The position numbers and the translations under genes were made by a program. 64,000 nt of DNA, taken from positions 42,659-106,658 of the forward strand of contig JBKEDF010000052.1 of NCBI GenBank assembly GCA_047975325.1. Direction: 5' to 3'. Position 1 is the first letter of the stretch. Each line of letters begins with the position of its first letter. Source of the stretch: JBKEDF01 sp047975325 (lineage in GTDB: Bacteria > Pseudomonadota > Alphaproteobacteria > Rhodobacterales > Rhodobacteraceae). Positions 61,437 to 64,000 of this stretch are shown piece by piece. Below the pieces are notes generated by a model. It was given only the letters and a program-made list of their open reading frames with translations. It searched no databases and had not been told where the DNA came from.

Positions 61437-62089
61437 TGGCTCAGACTCGCAGAGAAATGCTGCTCGACCCGCTGGTCGACAACAATCCGATTACCTTGCA
61501 GGTTCTGGGGATCTGTTCCGCGCTGGCGGTGACCTCATCGCTCAAGGTGGCCTTCGTGATGGCCGTCGCGGTGACAATGGTGACGGCCTTTTCATCGATG
61601 TTCATCTCGCTGCTGCGCAACCAGATACCGGCCTCCATCCGCATCATCGTGCAGATGGTCATCATCGCCTCGCTGGTGATCCTGGTCGATCAGATACTCA
61701 AGGCCTATGCCTATGAAGTTTCCAAGACATTATCGGTCTTCGTGGGGCTGATCATTACCAACGGCATCGTCATGGGCCGGGCGGAAGCCTTCGCAATGAA
61801 AAACCCGCCGGTGGCCTCGTTCATCGACGGCATCGGCAACGGCCTGGGCTATGGTCTGATCCTGATGCTGGTCGGCACCATTCGCGAACTCTTCGGTTCC
61901 GGCAGCCTGTTCGGCATCACCATCCTGCCAACCGTCAATAATGGTGGCTGGTATGTTCCGAACGGCTTGCTGCTATTGCCACCTTCGGCCTTTTTCGTGA
62001 TCGGCCTGCTGATCTGGGGCTTCCGCAGTTGGAAACCCGAACAGGTCGAGGAACGCGAACACAAGATCCAGACGATCGAGGCACATTGA
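61436..62089 (+). CDS. nqrD: Na+-NQR subunit D
   Basis: A 217-residue membrane protein with six helices, forming with NqrE an inverted pair that holds a metal centre in the membrane. NPITLQVLGICSALAVTSSL includes the conserved Cys, and FVGLIITNGIVMGRAEAFA the second conserved region. It overlaps nqrC by one base (TGATG) and nqrE by one base. Confidence 0.95.
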   Translation: MAQTRREMLLDPLVDNNPITLQVLGICSALAVTSSLKVAFVMAVAVTMVTAFSSMFISLLRNQIPASIRIIVQMVIIASLVILVDQILKAYAYEVSKTLSVFVGLIITNGIVMGRAEAFAMKNPPVASFIDGIGNGLGYGLILMLVGTIRELFGSGSLFGITILPTVNNGGWYVPNGLLLLPPSAFFVIGLLIWGFRSWKPEQVEEREHKIQTIEAH

Positions 62090-62697
62090 TGGAAGGTCTG
62101 ATCTCACTCGCCGTCAAGGCCATCTTCGTCGAGAATATGGCGCTGAGCTTCTTTCTGGGCATGTGCACATTCATTGCCGTCTCAAAGAAGATCTCCACCG
62201 CTATCGGCCTGGGCATCTCGGTGATGCTTGTCCAGACAATCACCGTACCAGCCAACAATCTGCTGCTGAGCTATCTTCTCAAGCCCGGCGCATTGGCCTG
62301 GGCGGGCTTCCCCGATGTCGATCTGACGTTCCTTGGGCTGATTTCCTATATCGGGGTGATTGCCGCGCTGGTGCAGATCCTGGAAATGGTGCTCGATAAA
62401 TACTTCCCGCCACTTTACAACGCGCTGGGGATCTTTCTGCCGCTGATCACCGTGAACTGTGCCATTCTTGGCGGTTCCCTTTTCATGGTGGAACGCGACT
62501 ATAGCTTTGCCCAATCCGCAACCTATGGCATTTCGTCCGGTTTTGGCTGGGCGCTGGCCATCACCGCGATGGCCGGGGTGCGCGAAAAGCTGAAATATTC
62601 CGACGTGCCGGACGGGTTGCAGGGCCTCGGCATCACCTTCATCTCCGCAGGATTGATGGCCATGGCCTTCATGTCCTTCAGTGGCGTGAAGCTTTAA
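62089..62697 (+). CDS. nqrE: Na+-NQR subunit E
   Basis: A 202-residue membrane protein of six helices, the partner of NqrD. IFVENMALSFFLGMCTFIAV (with the conserved Cys) and LPLITVNCAILGGSLFMV are the paired half-motifs. The ATG at 62089 overlaps the nqrD stop; the frame open from 62029 is spurious. Confidence 0.95.
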   Translation: MEGLISLAVKAIFVENMALSFFLGMCTFIAVSKKISTAIGLGISVMLVQTITVPANNLLLSYLLKPGALAWAGFPDVDLTFLGLISYIGVIAALVQILEMVLDKYFPPLYNALGIFLPLITVNCAILGGSLFMVERDYSFAQSATYGISSGFGWALAITAMAGVREKLKYSDVPDGLQGLGITFISAGLMAMAFMSFSGVKL

Positions 62698-62707
62698 GGG
62701 GGCCAAG

Positions 62708-63928
62708 ATGCAGACTTTCCTTCTGGGCATCGTCCTGTTCACCCTGATCGTGATCGCGCTGGTCACACTGATCATGGTGGCCCGCTCGCGGCTCGTTTCG
62801 ACCGGCAATGTCAACATCACCATCAATGACGAAAAGACGATCTCCGTTCCGGCGGGCGGTAAGCTGCTGCAAACACTGGCGGCGCAGAAACTGTTTGTTC
62901 CCTCGGCCTGTGGTGGTGGCGGCACATGCGCGCAATGCCGCGTCAAGGTACATTCCGGCGGTGGCGCGATCCTGCCAACCGAGGAAGGCCATATCACCAA
63001 GCGCGAAGCTGCCTCCGGCGACCGCTTGTCCTGTCAGGTGGCCGTCAAGCAGGACATGAAGATCGAAGTCCCCGAAGAGGTTTTCGGCGTCAAGAAATGG
63101 GAATGCGAGGTCGCCTCGAACGACAATGTCGCCACCTTCATCAAGGCGCTGGTCCTGAAGCTGCCGGAAGGCGAGGATGTCAATTTCCGCGCCGGCGGCT
63201 ATATCCAGATCGCGGCCCCGCCCTACCGGCTGAGCTACAGGGATTTCGATGTCGCGGAGGAATATCGCGAGGATTGGGACAAGTTCGATCTCTGGCGCTA
63301 TGAGGCCGTGGTGAACGAACCGGTTGAACGCGCCTATTCAATGGCCAATTATCCCGAAGAGAAGGGCATCATCATGCTGAATGTTCGCGTGGCTTCACCG
63401 CCACCGGGCACAGATGGCATCCCGCCGGGCAAGATGTCCTCCTTCATCTTCAACCTCAAGCCGGGCGACAAGGTGACGATCTCCGGTCCTTTCGGGGAAT
63501 TCTTCGCGCGCGATACCGACAAGGAAATGGTCTTCATCGGTGGCGGCGCCGGCATGGCACCGATGCGCAGCCACATTTTCGACCAGCTCAAACGCCTGAA
63601 AACCGGGCGCAAGATCAGTTTCTGGTATGGTGCGCGCTCCAAACGCGAGATGTTCTTCGTCGAGGATTTCGACCAGCTCGCAGCCGAAAACCCGAATTTC
63701 GAATGGCATGTGGCCCTGTCCGATGCGATGCCCGAAGATGACTGGCAAGGCTATACCGGCTTCATCCATAACGTGCTGTTTGAGGAATACCTCAAGAACC
63801 ATCCAGCCCCCGAGGATTGCGAATATTACATGTGCGGCCCGCCGATCATGAACCAGTCAGTCATCAACATGCTGCTGGACCTTGGCGTTGACCGTGAAGA
63901 TATCATGCTGGATGATTTCGGCGGCTGA
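62708..63928 (+). CDS. nqrF: Na+-NQR subunit F (NADH dehydrogenase, FAD and [2Fe-2S])
   Basis: A 406-residue electron-input subunit. One N-terminal helix (about 3-22) anchors it. The plant-type [2Fe-2S] site uses Cys68, Cys74, Cys77 and Cys109 (SACGGGGTCAQC and LSCQV). An FAD domain (RAYSMANYP) and an NADH domain (GGGAGMAPMRSHIFDQL, then YYMCGPP) complete the ferredoxin-NADP reductase module. An AAGGGGGCC ribosome site lies before the ATG. Last gene of the operon within the window; only 72 bases follow, without a clear terminator. Confidence 0.96.
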   Translation: MQTFLLGIVLFTLIVIALVTLIMVARSRLVSTGNVNITINDEKTISVPAGGKLLQTLAAQKLFVPSACGGGGTCAQCRVKVHSGGGAILPTEEGHITKREAASGDRLSCQVAVKQDMKIEVPEEVFGVKKWECEVASNDNVATFIKALVLKLPEGEDVNFRAGGYIQIAAPPYRLSYRDFDVAEEYREDWDKFDLWRYEAVVNEPVERAYSMANYPEEKGIIMLNVRVASPPPGTDGIPPGKMSSFIFNLKPGDKVTISGPFGEFFARDTDKEMVFIGGGAGMAPMRSHIFDQLKRLKTGRKISFWYGARSKREMFFVEDFDQLAAENPNFEWHVALSDAMPEDDWQGYTGFIHNVLFEEYLKNHPAPEDCEYYMCGPPIMNQSVINMLLDLGVDREDIMLDDFGG

Positions 63929-64000
63929 TATGGCTGGCGGGACGGTGGGATCGTGTAGAATACGACACATGATACATCTTTGATTCGGTGCAGCAAAATC

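Noticed and set aside
57977..63928. Reading the cluster as Rnf instead of Nqr
   Set aside because: NqrA is present, RnfB/RnfC-type ferredoxin domains are absent, NqrF has the FAD/NADH reductase module, and NqrM is adjacent; this is Na+-NQR.

Overview
The window reads as chromosomal DNA of an alphaproteobacterium, most likely a member of the Rhodobacterales (Paracoccaceae/roseobacter type). This rests on protein character and gene order: an FnrL-type regulator divergent from hemN with one FNR box between them, mutM/ubiE/ubiB beside an enoyl-CoA hydratase, then rpsT-dnaA, dnaN-recF-gyrB, and the rimP-nusA-ylxR-infB operon. Base composition is GC-rich with short AT-rich intergenic stretches. No tRNA, rRNA, CRISPR array, transposase or integrase was seen.

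Layout. 1-5.4 kb: a cut-off DMT transporter, fnrL/hemN, wrbA, a small zincin and gltX. 5.5-12.3 kb (minus strand): a four-gene MoxR ATPase / DUF58 / BatA-like / vWA-like membrane operon. 12.3-16.2 kb: a DUF1285 protein, a CHCC zinc-finger protein and polA. 16.2-20.3 kb: a glycerol regulon (glpR divergent from glpD-glpK) with GlpR-like operator repeats. 20.3-22.3 kb: an orphan ABC ATPase and an SDR protein with an altered active site. 22.4-26.6 kb: ubiE-ubiB, divergent mutM and an enoyl-CoA hydratase. 26.7-34 kb: rpsT with a clear terminator, a structured 480-base region, then dnaA, dnaN, recF and gyrB, i.e. replication genes. 34-40 kb (minus strand): rimP-nusA-ylxR-infB and dgkA.

40.4-55.8 kb is the accessory-looking part and the most interesting. 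A WecG/TagA-type glycosyltransferase and an O-antigen polymerase/ligase-like membrane protein diverge from an AT-rich promoter region. They are followed by a tight four-gene operon: a one-module type I PKS (KS-AT-KR-DH-ACP-TE), a GT2 glycosyltransferase, a 1518-residue NRPS-like protein (formyltransferase, a degenerate linker in place of a condensation domain, and an adenylation domain split by a luciferase-like flavin monooxygenase, then PCP), and an Sfp/EntD-type phosphopantetheinyl transferase. The simplest reading is that the NRPS-like protein loads, formylates and/or oxidises an amino acid and hands it to the PKS for one extension and release. The surrounding glycan genes suggest the product could be glycosylated or attached to a surface glycan. 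The chemistry is not determined by the sequence.

55.8-64 kb: a CBS-domain protein, a small membrane protein, and a full Na+-translocating NADH:quinone reductase set. The nqrABCDEF operon runs on the plus strand, with the flavin transferase apbE and maturation factor nqrM divergent from it. nqrA and nqrB both appear to start at TTG.
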